DNA of 64,000 nucleotides from Xenorhabdus nematophila ATCC 19061 (GTDB lineage Bacteria; Pseudomonadota; Gammaproteobacteria; Enterobacterales; Enterobacteriaceae): NCBI RefSeq assembly GCF_000252955.1, contig NC_014228.1, positions 2,953,232 to 3,017,231 of the forward strand, read 5' to 3'. Shown piece by piece: positions 37,408 to 49,247 of this stretch (position 1 is its first letter; each line of letters starts with the position of its first letter). The notes under the pieces were generated by a model. It saw only the letters and a program-made list of their open reading frames with translations, ran no database searches and was not told where the DNA came from. The position numbers and the translations under genes were made by a program.

Positions 37408-38799
37408 CATATACAGGCTCTTAAGAATTAAGCCTTTCAAAACACGCATCCAATGTCTTGTATCTTGTATTTACATGATTTTCTTTGTGGTGTTTTGAAC
37501 GCGTTCTGACATAAATACGCTTGGGCTTTTTCCAGCCAAAAACAGGTTTCCGACCACGCCTTTTGGAGTAGGTTTTCGATGATGGGCCACAGCCAGACTT
37601 CCGTATTTTGGGCGGCTTTGAGCAATGAAACGGCGGGGAATAATCTTCTGGCCAGCGAACGTCTGAGCAACAGAGCCAGCAAACTCAGCCAAATGAGGCC
37701 CGTGACTAACGTTTCTTTTCTCGTGGCAAATCCATGCCAGTTTGTGTGTGATTTTAACTCTTTGAACAGCAGTTCTACTTGCCAGCGGCAACGATAAATA
37801 TCCATGATGTCATTAGCCGTAAACTCTTCCACGGACAAGTTGCTCAACCAGAGACAAAAGCGTTTTTCTTCGGCAAACCAGCGACGAATTAAGCGAAATT
37901 CATAGCCATTACGCCGACAAATCAGAGCCAGCACTTCGGAACGGTTGGTTCGGCGAGTGATGGATTTCAGCGGCTTATTGAGCAGCCTGGGCAATAATTT
38001 CCCCTGACCATTGCGGGCCACCACTATCTGAGGATTAAGGGACTTGCTTCCCCTGACAATAAACGAACCCCCGGAAAGTGACACTTGCTCAAAATACGCA
38101 AAGTCGACATAACCGGCATCGGCCAATAATAATTGGTCACGTAACATAGCCGGTACAGGCAGGTAAGCCCGCTCAGGGGCGGTATCTGCGGTCACGGTCA
38201 TTTTTACCGGTGACTGAGTCAGCAAGGACATTGTCATGTGACATTCCACCGCGGCCCCCGTTGTCCTGAAGCGATAGGGAAAAACATCGGCCAGGGCAGA
38301 ATGGACTTTGAACGAACTTCCATCTTGGAGAATAACCTGTTTAAATTTCATGAGTTTTTGGGGTGAGGAGACCTGTTTCTCTACCCATTGCGCCATGGCA
38401 AATCTGACCAATATTTTGACAAATTCGACAAAAGCCGCTTTACGGAGCTGGTTATAAAAGGGGCGGTAACTGACTTGTTGCTTTTTATCAGGGCACAGGC
38501 CATAAATTTTTGGTGTAACTGGGCAATAGACGTGATTTTACCCGTGCTCAGTGCAGCGATAAGGCTGAGGATCAACACGTGGGGCTCGATATTTCTGATG
38601 CGTTTCATAAACGCACATTGGAAAGCAATATGTTGCAAAGAAATGTCACTGAAGAATTGCATTTACTGGTGTTTTATAGCGATAATCGTCACAGGCTTCA
38701 TCCGTGGTTTTGATATGAGTTTGGCGACGATTATCAGATCATAAATGAAGCCTTTTTTCTACCTAAAATAACGCGTTATTGCTTAAGATCCTGTATATG
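37408..38799 (-). mobile_element. IS4-family element
   Basis: Near-perfect 18-bp terminal repeats CATATACAGGCTCTTAAG (37408-37425) and the inverted CTTAAGATCCTGTATATG (38782-38799). The transposase is frameshifted once. Confidence 0.82.
37437..38662 (-). pseudogene. IS4-family transposase, frameshifted
   Basis: The N-terminal part from the ATG at 38662 reaches about 38455, where the CCCCTTTTATAACC stretch switches frame (APFITSS versus PFYNQLRKAAFVEF). The second frame carries Asp in ILQDGSSFKVHS, Asp in LLADAGYVDFAYF and the IS4 Y-R-E-K signature YRCRWQVELLFKELK. One shift is the only defect seen. Confidence 0.82.
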
Positions 38800-39965
<1,166 letters not shown>

Positions 39966-39992
39966 AGTGAAAGACAGATACTGTGTTTCCTG

Positions 39993-40961
39993 TCAAACGC
40001 CATGTAAGCTTTGATCGAAGCTTTTCTCTGTTTTAAGAACCCCAAACGCAACGTGGATGAGCTTGCGCATCATGGCTCCGATTATTAGCTTTGGTGCCTT
40101 TCCGGCAGCGGTAAGACGGGCATAAAAATGCTTCCCCCACGCCGTTCTAAAAAGTGTTGTCATTGCTGGCATATAAAGGGATTTGCGTAAAAATGCATGT
40201 CCTGTTTTGGATAATCGCGGTCGCCCCTTCACACTACTGCCAGATTGATTCAGCCGGGGATCAACACCTGCATAGGCAGCTGCCTGCCGCGCATTGACAA
40301 AACGACCCGGATGAATACCAAAAGACAACAATACAGCCGCAGTTTGCACACCCAGTCCGGGGATGCTTTCCAGCAGTGTTTTCTTCTGTTTCATCTCTGC
40401 ATTTCCGTTAATCAGAAGCAACATGTCACCCTGCAATATCTCGATTTCATTATTAAGCCATGCGATATGGTCTGTAAGGCTTTTAGTGACATTCTCTCTC
40501 GCTACATGGAGGCGGTTGTTCTCCTGCGTTCGCATCTTTTGCAAAGATTCCAGTCTTAATACCAGAGCCCGTAGACTCTGTTCTGAAGCAGAAGGCGCCA
40601 GCCATGCTGCCGGTTTTCGTTCGAAACAAAAATCACTGATCACTCGGGCATCTCCCCGATCGGTCTTGCTTCTGACCAGTAAAGATATGCTGAACGCTTT
40701 GATTTGCGCAGGATTAATCACGCTGACGGTCAAACCTTTATCTGCCAGATATTCAGCAAACGCTTCCCAGTAAATCCCCGTCGCCTCCATACAGATATGG
40801 ACATGACTGAAACCATGATGAGCCAGCCAGTTGATAAAAGTACTAAATCCTTCAGATTCATTTTTGAATACTTTATCTTTATACTTTCCATTATTCAGGC
40901 GAATTGCGCAATCAAACTTGCTTTTAGCAATATCAATACCACAGTAATAAACCTGTTCCAT
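39993..40961 (-). CDS. IS110-family transposase, second type
   Basis: 322 aa, tail-to-tail with the previous IS110 gene (27 bases apart) and clearly diverged from it. DEDD residues in CGIDIAKSKFDCAIR, CMEATGIYWEAFAE and SKTDRGDARVISDF; C-terminal part LESIPGLGVQTAAVLLS and LNQSGSSVKGRPRLSK with the likely catalytic Ser. Appears intact. Upstream sequence (about 40962-41040) could hold its bridge RNA end. Confidence 0.9.
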   Translation of the reverse strand: MEQVYYCGIDIAKSKFDCAIRLNNGKYKDKVFKNESEGFSTFINWLAHHGFSHVHICMEATGIYWEAFAEYLADKGLTVSVINPAQIKAFSISLLVRSKTDRGDARVISDFCFERKPAAWLAPSASEQSLRALVLRLESLQKMRTQENNRLHVARENVTKSLTDHIAWLNNEIEILQGDMLLLINGNAEMKQKKTLLESIPGLGVQTAAVLLSFGIHPGRFVNARQAAAYAGVDPRLNQSGSSVKGRPRLSKTGHAFLRKSLYMPAMTTLFRTAWGKHFYARLTAAGKAPKLIIGAMMRKLIHVAFGVLKTEKSFDQSLHGV

Positions 40962-41040
40962 AAAGCTCCTCCGGTTATCAACCTTGTTAATGCGGGCTAC
41001 CCGTACAGCAGGTGCCAGAGATACTGTTCGATATACTGAG

Positions 41041-41736
41041 GATGAATGGCTGCTGCAAAATCTGTCTTACTGGCTCATGGCCAAAGTTGCTCCTGTCATC
41101 CAGCCATCCGGGTACTACACTATGCAACGATTTTAAAAGCAAACCAAACATACAAGTTGCTCATTACGCGATGAAACGGAATTGGCTGAAAAATCCGCCT
41201 TGCTGGACAAAATTAAGGCCGGAGCACGGGCAGGCCGCTACCGTCTGGTCTATTTTGATGAAGCCAGTTTTGCCGCGTCTCCTCCGGGGCAGTATGGCTG
41301 GAGTCCCCGGGGCAAACCCCATGAAACTGAGCCGCTAACTCATTGCCGCCGTTCTGTCCTCGGGGCACTGAATTACCCGGACAACAGTCTGTTTTATCAG
41401 ACCGTCTCAGGCAATATCACGCGCGCTGACGTGATAGATTTTTTGACGCAGGTGGCAAGGTAAGGGGACACCCGGCTGACATTTTTAGTGCTGGATAATG
41501 CCCGCATCCATCATCACATTGAGACAAAAAGAGAAGTGGAGTGGTTACGTGAGCATAATCTGTTTTTACTTTACCTTCCGACGTACAGCCCTGAATTGAA
41601 TCTGATTGAGATCGTCTGGAAGCAAGCCAAATATCACTGGCGACGATTTATGACCTGGACTCAAGAGACGATGGAAGAAGAAATCAATGCATTGTTGGGC
41701 GGTTACGGTGAAAAATATGCAATTAATTTTTCTTGA
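41041..41736 (+). pseudogene. IS630-family transposase remnant (copy 5)
   Basis: The same frame carries stops at about 41135 and at TAA 41461-41463 (LTQVAR*GDTRLTF). Recognisable parts: RYRLVYFDEASFAASPPGQY (first Asp), VLDNARIHHHIETK (second Asp) and TYSPELNLIEIVWKQAK (Glu). The N-terminal HTH region is missing or scrambled. Its 3' end abuts the toxin remnant, so this insertion probably truncated tcdA. Confidence 0.8.
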
Positions 41737-41739
41737 TTA

Positions 41740-44700
41740 CTTAATAGTTATATTCAGTTTGATACTAATAATATCAGGAGAGTTAATAATCGTTATGCTG
41801 AAGATTATGAAATTCCATCTTCAGTCATGTCAGGAGAAACTAGTGGCTGGGGAGATTATAATTTAAGTTATCTAGCTTATGGAAAAATCCCTAACATTTC
41901 TTATCAAACTTCATCATCTAATTTAATCGTGACTATTAAACCCCAATTGCGAATTTACCATACTGGTTATGCTGATGAGAGGGGAACGCAAGTTAATTTA
42001 ATGAATCAATTCGGGAAGGTAGGTGATAAATTTATCATTTATGATGCAAAACTTTCTACTGGTTACGCACATAAACTCATACCTACACTCAAATTTGGCA
42101 AAACAAACAACGATAATGATTTTATTCTAGTTAATAATTCATCTGGTAGTGCTAATTATCCATATGGTAGTTGTTGGGAATTTCAAGACGCAAAGGGTAA
42201 TAAACTCTTTCCAAAAGACATCACCGGTTATCCTGAATCAATCAATATCGGTACTTCAAACAAAGAATTTTTCCGTAGTTTAGCCACCGTCAGCGCACTT
42301 TCTGGAGGTAAAACAGGTATCTATAGTATCTATAGTATCTATAATATTTCCAATCCAATAGAAATTGATACAGGTGTGAATCCTTCCAATATCACTGTCA
42401 CGATTGATGCCAGAGATGGCAAAAAAATCTACACTGCGAATGATTACGTCAAGCCATTGCCTCAATTTGTATTTGGGCAAACTGATTATCCATTCAATGA
42501 TATTGTGATTAATGGTTCTAAGCTTCAATTTGTGAACAATAAAGCTGAAATTGAAATTAATTTCCAAGCTTATGCAAACAACAATCGTTATCTTGGTTCT
42601 GAAAGGTTTATTATCCCAGTAACCCGTAAAGTAGAAACTGATACAGCTCTGACTTTATATCATGATGATAATGGCGCTCAATATATGCAGTGGGGCGTCT
42701 ATCGTGTCCGCCTTAATACGCTGTTTGCCCGTCAATTGGTCAGCCGTGCCACAACAGGCATTGATACTATCCTCAGTATGGAAACTCAGAATATTCAGGA
42801 GCCTCAACTAGGCAAGGGGTTTTATGCTACGTTTAAAATTCCGCCCTATAATCCATCCATTCATGGTGATAAATGTTGGTTCAAACACGTTGTAGTTGGT
42901 TCAAACTCTACCTCAAACACGTTGTAGATGATAATTCTCATATTATTTACGCAGGCCAATTTGGCGATATCACTCTCAGTATCACTCTGTTTATTCCTCT
43001 TGATGATGTTCCATTACACAAGGAGTATATTGCCAAGGTTTATATGACCTATGAAAAATCACCGGCAGATGGTGATTGGAAAGGGCCACACTTTATTACG
43101 GATGACAAAGGAAATATCGCGATAAATCCAAGTTCCATTTTAAAGGATTTCGAGGATATTAATATCCTAAATGGAATTAACACTGAACCTATGGATTTCA
43201 GCGGAGTCAATGCCCTCTATTTCTGGGAACTGTTCTACTATACACCAATGTTGGTTGCCCAACGCCTGCTACATGAACAAAACTTCGATGAAACCAACCG
43301 CTGGCTGAAATATATCTGGAGCCCATCCGGTTATATTGTCCATAGCCAAATTCAAACCTATAAGTGGAATGTCCGCCCATTACTGGAAGATACCAGTTGG
43401 AACAGCGATCCATTGGATTCCGTCGATCCCGACGCTATTGCCCAGTACGATCCGATGCACTATAAGGTTTCCACCTTTATGCGCATGTTGGATCTACTGA
43501 TTGCCCGCGGAGATTACGCTTATCGCCAACTGGAACGGGATACCCTGAATGAAGCCAAAATGTGGTATATGCAGGCACTGCATCTGCTGGGAGATAAACC
43601 TTATCTGCCACTGACTGCCGACTGGGATAATCCTCGTCTGGATAAAGCTGCTGATGACACAACCAAAAAGGCTTACGCACAGGCGATGCCCCGTTTGCGA
43701 CAAAGTGAAGCCAACAATAATGAAGCGATAAAAGTCCGCACGGCCAACAGCCTTACCAGCCGGTTCCTGCCACAGATCAACGAAGTCATGATGAATTATT
43801 GGCAGACATTGGACCAACGTTTTATAACCTGCGTCATAATCTTTCTATCGATGGTCAACCACTTGCACTGCCGATTTTCGCGACCCCGGCCGATCCAAAA
43901 GCGCTACTGAGTGCTGCCGTGGCAACTTCACAAGGCGGCGGTAATCTTTCCCCAGTTTCCATTCCGCTCTGGCGTTTCCCACAAATGCTGGAAAATGCCC
44001 GCAATATGGTCGGCCAATTGATGCAGTTCGGATCGACCTTGCAGAACATCATTGAACGACAAGATGCCGAAGCCCTGAACACACTGCTGCAAAATCAAGC
44101 GGTAGAACTGATATTGACCAATATCAGTATTCAGGACAAAACCATTGAAGAGCTGGATGCTGAAAAAGCGGTACTGGAAAAATCCCGTACTGGCGCACAA
44201 TCCCGTTATAACAGTTACAGTAATCTGTATGACGAAAATATTAATGTCGGAGAAGATCGGGCAATGACTCTGCGTGCAACAGCATCCGGCATGACAACAG
44301 CAGTTCAAGCGGCTCGGCTGGCAGGGGCGGCGGCCGATTTGGTGCCAAATATTTTCGGTTTTGCTGCGGGTTGCAGAATCAGAACTGAAACAGATCGAAG
44401 CGCAATTAAATTCACTGACAATCCGCCGTGAAGCCGCTGTCCTGCAAAAAGGCAGCCTGAAAACCCAACAAGAGCAGACACAGGCGCAACTGGCCTTCCT
44501 GCAACGCAAATTCAGCAATCAGGCACTTTATAACTGGCTGAGGGGTCGGTTGGCAGCCATTTACTTCCAGTTTTATGATTTGGTGACCACCCGTTGCCTG
44601 ATGGCAGAAATGGCCTACCGTTGGGAAACTAACGATGAATCAGCTCGCTTTATTAAATCCGGTGCCTGGCAGGGTACTTATGCAGGGCTGATGGCAGGCG

Positions 44701-45321
44701 AATCCCTAATGCTTAATCTGGCACAATATGGAAGATGCGCACTTGAAGCAAGATCAACGGGCACTGGAAGTAGAGCGCACCGTTTCCCTCTCAGCTGTAT
44801 ACGCCGGTTTATCCAGCAAGAATTTCAACCTACCAATGAAAGTGGCGGAATTGGTGAAGGACGGTAAGGGCAGCGCAGGTGATGGACTCAACTCTCTGAC
44901 ATTTGGTACGGGAGCCGATACCAGAACATCCCTGCAAGCCTCCATCTCTTTGGCTGATTTAAAAATCAACGAGGACTATCCCGCATCACTCGGCAAAGTT
45001 CGCCGTATCAAGCAGATCAGCGTTACCCTGCCTGCGCTGTTAGGTCCCTATCAGGATATTCAGGCTGTCCTATCCTATGGCGGTGATAACAATAGGTTGG
45101 CTCGGGGCTGTAAAGCTTTGGCTATTTCCCGTGGAATGAATGACAGCGGTCAATTTCAGCTGGATTTCAACGATGGTAAGTTCTTGCCGTTTGAAGGCAT
45201 AGTGATAGATGATAAGGGCGCGCTCGTTTTAAGTTTCCCTAATGCGACGACCAAACAAGCGCTCATGTTACAGACTTTGAACGATATTATCCTGCATATT
45301 CGCTATACCATTTTGGATTAG
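41740..45321 (+). pseudogene. TcdA/XptA-type insecticidal Tc toxin A subunit, 5'-truncated and frameshifted
   Basis: Only about the C-terminal half of a TcA protein (normally about 2,500 aa) remains, beginning YIQFDTNNIRRVNNRYAEDY. Breaks: a 20-base duplication at 42886-42905 (shift); one base lost near 43822 (QRFITC instead of QRVYNLRHN); a deletion of about 54 residues near 44363 between NIFGFA and AESELKQ in the pore helices; one inserted T near 44727. The TcB-binding end (GQFQLDFNDGKFLPFEG, ILHIRYTI) is complete. In life TcA forms the pentameric injection channel; this copy cannot. Sequence is close to P. luminescens TcdA from memory. Confidence 0.92.
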
Positions 45322-45363
45322 TCAACCCAATCACTCTTCTGACAATCACGTCTAATCAATACA

Positions 45364-45380
45364 GCCCCCGTTCAGGGGGC
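45364..45380 (+). terminator. Terminator after the toxin remnant
   Basis: GCCCCC (45364-45369) pairs with GGGGGC (45375-45380), 42 bases after the stop; short weak tail. Confidence 0.55.
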
Positions 45381-45434
45381 TTACCCAGGCAAGATATTTA
45401 AGACTCAAAGAGGAAATTTTCAATGAAAACGGCT

Positions 45435-45465
45435 CAGATTGCACTTCACAACGGAGTGCAATCTG
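45435..45465 (-). terminator. Terminator of fbaA
   Basis: CAGATTGCACT (45435-45445) pairs perfectly with AGTGCAATCTG (45455-45465); on the minus strand it is followed by GTTTTC. It lies 42 bases beyond the fbaA stop. Confidence 0.65.
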
Positions 45466-45507
45466 AAAATTGACGACTTAATCTATGCTAGTCATTAATT
45501 ATTTCAA

Positions 45508-46584
45508 TTACAGCACATCAACCGCGTTCAATTCTTTGAAAGCCTGCTCCAGACGAACAACCATGGAAGCCTGGGCCGCACGCAGCCAAACACGTGGATC
45601 ATAATATTTCTTGTTAGGCTTATCTGCCCCTTCTGGGTTACCCAACTGGCCTTGCAGGTAGCCTTCATTCTTTGTGTAGTAGTTCAGAATACCTTCCCAA
45701 GTTGCCCACTGGGTGTCAGTATCAATGTTCATTTTAACGACACCGTAGCTGACAGCTTCCTGAATTTCTTCTGCGGCAGAACCGGAACCGCCGTGGAAGA
45801 CGAAGTCCAGGCTGTTGTGTGGCAGGTTGAATTTATCAGAAACGTAGTCCTGTGAGTTGCGCAGGATTTTTGGTGTCAGCTTAACGTTACCGGGCTTGTA
45901 TACACCGTGAACGTTACCGAAAGAGGCTGCGATGGTGAAACGTGGGCTGATCGCGTTCAGTTTTTCATATGCGTAAGCCACATCTTCTGGCTGAGTGTAC
46001 AGAGAAGAACTATCAAGATGGCTGTTATCAACGCCATCTTCTTCACCCCCCGTACAACCCAGTTCGATTTCCAGTGTCATGTCGATTTTCGCCATGCGTG
46101 CCAGATATTGGCTGCAAATTTCGATGTTTTCTTCCAGAGATTCTTCTGACAGGTCGATCATGTGGGAAGAAAACAGCGGCTTGCCCGTTTGCGCGTAGTG
46201 TTTTTCACCCGCGTCCAACAGGCCATCAATCCAGGGCAACAGTTTACGTGCACAATGGTCGGTATGCAGGATCACAGGCACACCGTAATGTTCTGCCATC
46301 TGATGAACGTGGTGCGCCCCAGAAATAGCGCCGATAATCGCTGCCTGCTGGCCTTCTGCTTTCAAACCTTTACCGGCAACAAAAGCGGCACCGCCGTTAG
46401 AAAACTGGATAATGACCGGAGCACGTACTTTTGCCGCTGTTTCCAACACTGCGTTGATGGAATCAGTGCCGACGCAGTTAACCGCTGGTAACGCGAAGTT
46501 GTTTTCTTTAGCGACAGCAAAGATTTTTTGAACATCATCACCAGTGATGACACCCGGTTTTACGAAATCAAAAATTTTAGACAT
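45508..46584 (-). CDS. fbaA: Class II fructose-bisphosphate aldolase
   Basis: 358 aa, as in E. coli. Zn/catalytic residues are visible at Asp109/His110 (ILHTDHC), in GNVHGVYKPGN and in VFHGGSGS. It splits fructose 1,6-bisphosphate into DHAP and glyceraldehyde 3-phosphate in glycolysis. Last gene of the conserved epd-pgk-fbaA run; an intercistronic hairpin separates it from pgk. Confidence 0.98.
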   Translation of the reverse strand: MSKIFDFVKPGVITGDDVQKIFAVAKENNFALPAVNCVGTDSINAVLETAAKVRAPVIIQFSNGGAAFVAGKGLKAEGQQAAIIGAISGAHHVHQMAEHYGVPVILHTDHCARKLLPWIDGLLDAGEKHYAQTGKPLFSSHMIDLSEESLEENIEICSQYLARMAKIDMTLEIELGCTGGEEDGVDNSHLDSSSLYTQPEDVAYAYEKLNAISPRFTIAASFGNVHGVYKPGNVKLTPKILRNSQDYVSDKFNLPHNSLDFVFHGGSGSAAEEIQEAVSYGVVKMNIDTDTQWATWEGILNYYTKNEGYLQGQLGNPEGADKPNKKYYDPRVWLRAAQASMVVRLEQAFKELNAVDVL

Positions 46585-46609
46585 GTTACGTGGTCCTGTA
46601 TTGACATTG

Positions 46610-46633
46610 AACAGGCAGCATTCACTGCCTGTT
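46610..46633 (-). promoter_or_regulatory. Intercistronic hairpin pgk-fbaA
   Basis: AACAGGCAG (46610-46618) pairs with CTGCCTGTT (46625-46633) in the 89-base gap. Likely an mRNA stability or processing structure rather than a full terminator. Confidence 0.5.
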
Positions 46634-46673
46634 ATTACAAAACGTAGTTATTGAAAAACGGATATTGCAAAAC

Positions 46674-47840
46674 TCAGTTACTGTTGGCGCGTTCTTCCAA
46701 CATGACAACGGCTGGCAGTTTTTTGCCTTCAACGAACTCAAGGAAAGCGCCACCGCCTGTAGAGATGTAAGAGATTTTATCAGCAATTTCGAACAAGTCG
46801 ATGGCGGCCAAAGTATCACCACCACCTGCGATAGAGAAAGCATCACTTTCAGCAATCGCGCGGGCAACAATTTCAGTTCCTTTACGGAAGTTAGGGAATT
46901 CAAAAACACCCACCGGGCCATTCCACAGAATGGTTTTAGCGTTTTTCAGAATGTCAGCCAGACGTTCAGCAGAAGCATCTCCCAAATCAAGGATCTGCTC
47001 TTCGTCTTTAATTTCGCTGGTGGATTTCAATGTTGCTTCTGCGGTTTCAGAAAATTCCGTCGCAACACGAACATCAGTAGGAACGGGAATATCACAGCTT
47101 TCCAACAATTTTTTCGCTTCTGGAATCAAATCGTCTTCGTACAGGGAGCGGCCAACATTATGCCCTTCTGCTGCCACAAAAGTATTGGCAATCCCACCAC
47201 CAACGATAAGCTGATCAGCAATTTTAGACAGTGAATCAAGAACAGTCAGTTTAGTTGAAACCTTAGAACCACCAACGATAGCCACCATCGGACGGGCAGG
47301 GTTACGCAGCGCTTTACCCAGAGCTTCCAGTTCACCAGACAGCAACGGGCCTGCACAGGCAATCGGTGCGAATTTAGCAACACCATGCGTTGAAGCCTGA
47401 GCGCGGTGGGCTGTGCCAAAAGCATCCATCACATACACATCACACAATGCTGCATATTGCTTAGATAATGTTTCATCGTCTTTTTTCTCACCTTTGTTGA
47501 AGCGGACGTTTTCCAGAACGACCAGCTCGCCTTCCGCAGCTTCAACACCATCCAGATAATTTTTTTCCAGACGAACAGGAGAAGAAAGTGCGGCTTTCAG
47601 GTAATCAACGACAGGTTGCAGTGAGAACTCTTCGTTGTATTCTCCTTCCGTCGGGCGCCCCAGGTGAGAAGTAACCATGACTTTGGCTCCCTGATTCAAC
47701 GCGGCCTCGATCGTCGGCAAAGACGCACGGATACGTGCATCAGAGGTAACTTTGCCATCTTTTACAGGCACATTCAGATCAGCACGGATCAATACGCGTT
47801 TTCCCGCCAGATCTAAATCAGTCATCTTAATTACAGACAT
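46674..47840 (-). CDS. pgk: Phosphoglycerate kinase
   Basis: 388 aa from the ATG at 47840 ([14 protein letters not shown]), preceded by GAGAGG; a frame start five codons earlier has no support. Family marks: [38 protein letters not shown] and [10 protein letters not shown]. Makes ATP from 1,3-bisphosphoglycerate. Between epd and fbaA, as in other enterics. Confidence 0.98.
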   Translation of the reverse strand: MSVIKMTDLDLAGKRVLIRADLNVPVKDGKVTSDARIRASLPTIEAALNQGAKVMVTSHLGRPTEGEYNEEFSLQPVVDYLKAALSSPVRLEKNYLDGVEAAEGELVVLENVRFNKGEKKDDETLSKQYAALCDVYVMDAFGTAHRAQASTHGVAKFAPIACAGPLLSGELEALGKALRNPARPMVAIVGGSKVSTKLTVLDSLSKIADQLIVGGGIANTFVAAEGHNVGRSLYEDDLIPEAKKLLESCDIPVPTDVRVATEFSETAEATLKSTSEIKDEEQILDLGDASAERLADILKNAKTILWNGPVGVFEFPNFRKGTEIVARAIAESDAFSIAGGGDTLAAIDLFEIADKISYISTGGGAFLEFVEGKKLPAVVMLEERANSN

Positions 47841-47941
47841 GGTGAATCCTCTCATTGATTCTCTATAAAATTACTCAATCTTCTGCTGTGTCTGTTTATC
47901 AGTAACGTTTAATACAACAGAAAATCCGACACAACAGATGA

Positions 47942-48961
47942 TTATTTAAAACCCGTTGCCGCCATTGCCAGCGTGGTATCAAGCATCCGGTTGGCAAAGC
48001 CCCACTCATTATCACACCACACAAGGGTTTTGATCAGGTGCTTCCCGCTGACCCTGGTTTGTGTGCCATCCACAATAGCACTGTGGGGATCGTGGTTAAA
48101 ATCGGTAGAAACTAACGGTAAATCAGTATAATCCACTATACCACGAAACTCCCTGGCCGCTGATTTTTGCAGGAGCTGGTTCACATCTTCAACACTCACT
48201 GCGGCATGAACGGTTACGCTTAAATCAATCGCTGTCACATTAATGGTGGGTACGCGTACAGAAATGGCCTCAAACCGATCGCTGAATTTGGGGAAAATGC
48301 GCGTGATCCCCACCGCCAGTTTTGTATCGACAGGAATAATAGATTGACTGGCCGCCCGGGTTCGGCGTAAATCACGGTGATAAGCATCAATCACAGGCTG
48401 ATCATTCATTGAGGCATGAATAGTTGTCACCGTGCCAGACTCAATATTGAACTCATCATCCAATACTTTGATGATCGGAATAATGCAGTTTGTCGTACAG
48501 GAAGCATTGGAAACAATACGGTCTTCTGCGACTAATAAATGGTGATTGACACCATATACCACAGTCGCATCCAGATTATTTCCTCCCGGATGTGCAAACA
48601 GAACTTTTTTAGCACCACTGGCGATATGCGCTTCCCCGTCTACCCGTTCACCATATCGGCCTGTACAATCAAGTACGATATCAATGCCCAGCGCTTTCCA
48701 CGGTAAAGCTGAAATATCCGGTTGATGAAACAACCGAATACTGTCATCCCCTACTTGCAATAAATCATTATTCAGACGTACATCCCATGCAAAACGCCCA
48801 TGACTGGAATCGTATTTCAATAAGTGGGCAATGCCTTCCGCATCGGCCAACTCATTGATAGCAATAACCGAAATTTCAGCCCGACGCCCAGATTCGTAGA
48901 GAGCGCGCAAGACGCTACGCCCTATTCTTCCAAATCCGTTAATTGCTACCCTGATTGTCAT
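47942..48961 (-). CDS. epd: D-erythrose-4-phosphate dehydrogenase
   Basis: 339 aa GAPDH-like enzyme with NAD site ([19 protein letters not shown]) and catalytic Cys155 (SNASCTTNC). Epd rather than GapA is supported by synteny with pgk-fbaA and by the [20 protein letters not shown] segment. Oxidises erythrose 4-phosphate towards pyridoxal phosphate synthesis. 101 bases upstream of pgk. Confidence 0.96.
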   Translation of the reverse strand: MTIRVAINGFGRIGRSVLRALYESGRRAEISVIAINELADAEGIAHLLKYDSSHGRFAWDVRLNNDLLQVGDDSIRLFHQPDISALPWKALGIDIVLDCTGRYGERVDGEAHIASGAKKVLFAHPGGNNLDATVVYGVNHHLLVAEDRIVSNASCTTNCIIPIIKVLDDEFNIESGTVTTIHASMNDQPVIDAYHRDLRRTRAASQSIIPVDTKLAVGITRIFPKFSDRFEAISVRVPTINVTAIDLSVTVHAAVSVEDVNQLLQKSAAREFRGIVDYTDLPLVSTDFNHDPHSAIVDGTQTRVSGKHLIKTLVWCDNEWGFANRMLDTTLAMAATGFK

Positions 48962-49184
48962 GTTACTCCCTGAATTTCTCTGTAGTCATGCAACCGCATA
49001 GGATAACTGAGCCATTGTGCCTTGTACGGATGATTCATCACAAAATTAGCGCGATTGTGACAGACAAGGCATTTTATCGATTGATTTATGCACTTAACTG
49101 AAACGGTTCAGCTAATGCAGCAGCAGATTACGAGAAAAAAAGCATGATGACAAGTGCCACTCATCACATCGTGAAGAAATATTG

Positions 49185-49227
49185 AATAAAAAAAGAACGC
49201 ATCCGCTCAGAAGTTGATGCGGATGCG
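49185..49227 (-). terminator. Strong terminator of tkt
   Basis: CGCATCCGC (49198-49206) pairs with GCGGATGCG (49219-49227). On the minus strand it is followed by TTCTTTTTTT, a good U-tract, 20 bases after the tkt stop. Confidence 0.85.
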
Positions 49228-49247
49228 CTGACTGTCTCGTTTGCTGA

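Noticed and set aside
38388..38744. 118-codon plus-strand ORF
   Set aside because: Antisense to the IS4 transposase N-terminal part.
42300..42340. Short repeat TATCTATAG looked at as a CRISPR or tandem-repeat array
   Set aside because: Only two to three copies encoding SIYSIY within the toxin frame; no spacers and no cas genes in the window.
43928..44518. 196-codon minus-strand ORF in the toxin remnant
   Set aside because: Antisense to clear TcA coding sequence.
45420..45474. Short ORF starting at ATG 45423 after the toxin remnant
   Set aside because: Its sequence is mostly the perfect hairpin 45435-45465, better explained as the fbaA terminator.
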